Source: Thiohalobacter sp.
GTDB lineage: Bacteria > Pseudomonadota > Gammaproteobacteria > Thiohalobacterales > Thiohalobacteraceae
Length of the DNA: 5,763 nucleotides
Reading direction: 5' to 3'
Assembly (NCBI GenBank): GCA_027030825.1
Contig: JALVEM010000013.1
Coordinates: 1-5,763 of the forward strand
Part shown: in pieces, positions 5,206 through 5,763 of the stretch
Position numbering within the stretch: the first letter of the stretch is position 1
How the letters are laid out: each line of letters starts with the position of its first letter
Program-made: the position numbers and the translations under genes
Notes under the pieces: generated by a model
The model's input: the letters and a program-made list of their open reading frames with translations, nothing else
Databases searched by the model: none
Told to the model about the DNA's origin: nothing

Positions 5206-5646
5206 ATGCGTGCCATTGCACTGACGCTTCTGCTGACTACCGCCGGCCTGGCCCAGGCCGCCATGTACAAGTGGGTGGACGAGGACGGCAACGTCCACTA
5301 CGGACAACGCCCTCCCGCCGGCCGCCCCTACGAGCGCATGCGGCCCGCACCTCGTCCTTCGACGCCTCCGGAGCAGGCCGACACGAGGCTGGAACAGTTG
5401 CGCAGGCAGATCGAGGAGGCCGGACGGGCGCGCGAAGAGGCCGACCGCAAGGCAGCGTCGCAGCAGGCCGAGGCTGCCCGCCGGCGGCAGAATTGCGCCA
5501 TCGCCCGCCGCAATCTGGCCAATCTGGAGATGGGCGGGCGCAAGAAGCTGGTCGGTCCCGACGGGGTGGCCTATTTCCCCACCCCGGAGGAGATCGAGGC
5601 CAAAAAGGCCGCGGCCCGCAAGGCCATCGAGGAGAATTGCGAATAA
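5206..5646 (+). CDS. Small exported DUF4124 domain protein
   Basis: A 146-residue protein of unknown function, probably periplasmic. Residues 1-18 or 19 form a typical signal peptide (short basic start, hydrophobic TLLLTTAGLA, AQA cleavage site). It is followed at once by the DUF4124 hallmark YKWVDEDGNVHYGQRPP at 21-37, then a Pro/Arg-rich linker (36-55) and a charged Ala/Glu/Arg-rich helical stretch (about 56-110) likely to be coiled coil. A C-terminal motif has GPDGVAYFPTPEEIEAK at 117-133. The only cysteines, Cys97 and Cys145, could form a disulfide in the periplasm (inference). The frame is open to a GTG at 5137 and contains ATG 5185, but only the start at 5206 puts the signal peptide at the N-terminus, with GGAA five bases upstream. 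It is divergent from the ilv operon and not obviously linked to it. Confidence 0.9.
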   Translation: MRAIALTLLLTTAGLAQAAMYKWVDEDGNVHYGQRPPAGRPYERMRPAPRPSTPPEQADTRLEQLRRQIEEAGRAREEADRKAASQQAEAARRRQNCAIARRNLANLEMGGRKKLVGPDGVAYFPTPEEIEAKKAAARKAIEENCE

Positions 5647-5649
5647 TTC

Positions 5650-5705
5650 GAGAATTCAGAATACAGAATACAGAAGTCAGAAGCTGGAAGCTGGAAGCAA
5701 GAAGG
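5650..5705 (+). repeat. Degenerate heptamer tandem array downstream of the DUF4124 gene (copy B)
   Basis: Eight consecutive 7-base units in perfect register begin three bases after the TAA stop at 5644-5646. The first three are GAAT-type (GAGAATT, then CAGAATA twice), the middle ones CAGAAGT and CAGAAGC, and the last GAAG-type (TGGAAGC twice, then AAGAAGG). This is the same consensus and the same proximal-to-distal order as at 171-242, in the same orientation relative to the preceding gene, so the two arrays are inverted relative to each other on the chromosome. The period rules out ordinary coding. Function unknown. Confidence 0.85.
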
Positions 5706-5720
5706 CCGCGGCTGATGCCA

Positions 5721-5750
5721 CTCGTCGTTTCGGGCGAGCGTCTTTTCTTC
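5721..5750 (+). terminator. Weak candidate intrinsic terminator after the DUF4124 gene
   Basis: CTCGTC at 5721-5726 can pair with GGCGAG at 5733-5738 (six pairs, one of them G-U) around a 6-base loop, followed two bases later by the T-rich TCTTTTCTTC. It is the only terminator-like element downstream of the DUF4124 gene, about 75 bases past its stop. The stem is short and the T-tract is interrupted. A competing reading is that ATG at 5715 starts another gene running off the window (16 codons visible), with the AAGG at the end of the array as ribosome site. Confidence 0.25.
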
Positions 5751-5763
5751 GGCATCCCGGTCG

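Noticed and set aside
5237..5755. Minus-strand open frame across the DUF4124 gene and the second heptamer array
   Set aside because: Its N-terminal part is a translation of the 7-base repeat (7 residues per 21 bases), a known type of spurious protein, and the rest is antisense to a convincing exported protein.

Overview
The window is a GC-rich, gene-dense stretch of a proteobacterial chromosome. The likely source is a gammaproteobacterium of the Chromatiales/Ectothiorhodospiraceae type. That is an inference from GC-rich codon use, IlvI/IlvH-type acetolactate synthase subunits, a class I 338-residue ketol-acid reductoisomerase, and the ilv-ilv-ilvC-psd-pssA gene order; no phylogenetic marker is present to settle it.

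Layout, left to right. Positions 1-247 hold no credible gene. The first ~150 bases look like one end of a dispersed GC-rich intergenic repeat. Positions 171-242 are a degenerate 7-base tandem array. From 5031 down to 248, five genes run on the minus strand with short gaps (12, 38, 27 and about 81 bases) and look like one operon: ilvB (acetolactate synthase large subunit, GTG start), ilvN (small regulatory subunit), ilvC (ketol-acid reductoisomerase), a short phosphatidylserine-decarboxylase-like gene, and pssA (CDP-diacylglycerol-serine O-phosphatidyltransferase). A divergent intergenic region with an AT-rich island (about 5095-5128) separates ilvB from a plus-strand gene at 5206-5646 for a small exported DUF4124 protein. 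A second 7-base array (5650-5705) starts three bases after that gene's stop codon. The last ~58 bases are unassigned.

Function. IlvB and IlvN make acetolactate and acetohydroxybutyrate from pyruvate and 2-oxobutyrate, and IlvC reduces and isomerises these towards valine, leucine and isoleucine. PssA makes phosphatidylserine, which a Psd would decarboxylate to phosphatidylethanolamine. The operon therefore joins branched-chain amino acid synthesis to membrane lipid synthesis.

Most worth a second look: (1) the Psd-like protein keeps the Gly-Ser self-cleavage site and the N-terminal Asp motif, but has Phe where the family's conserved His is expected and lacks the Asn-Glu-Arg block; (2) two heptamer arrays sit just after the stop codons of the outermost genes on each side, in the same orientation relative to those genes, both grading from a GAAT form to a GAAG form and both followed by GCGGCTG; (3) two tandem hairpins lie between psd and pssA. 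The enzymes themselves are ordinary housekeeping genes, and I see no evidence of a defence, mobile or CRISPR system.
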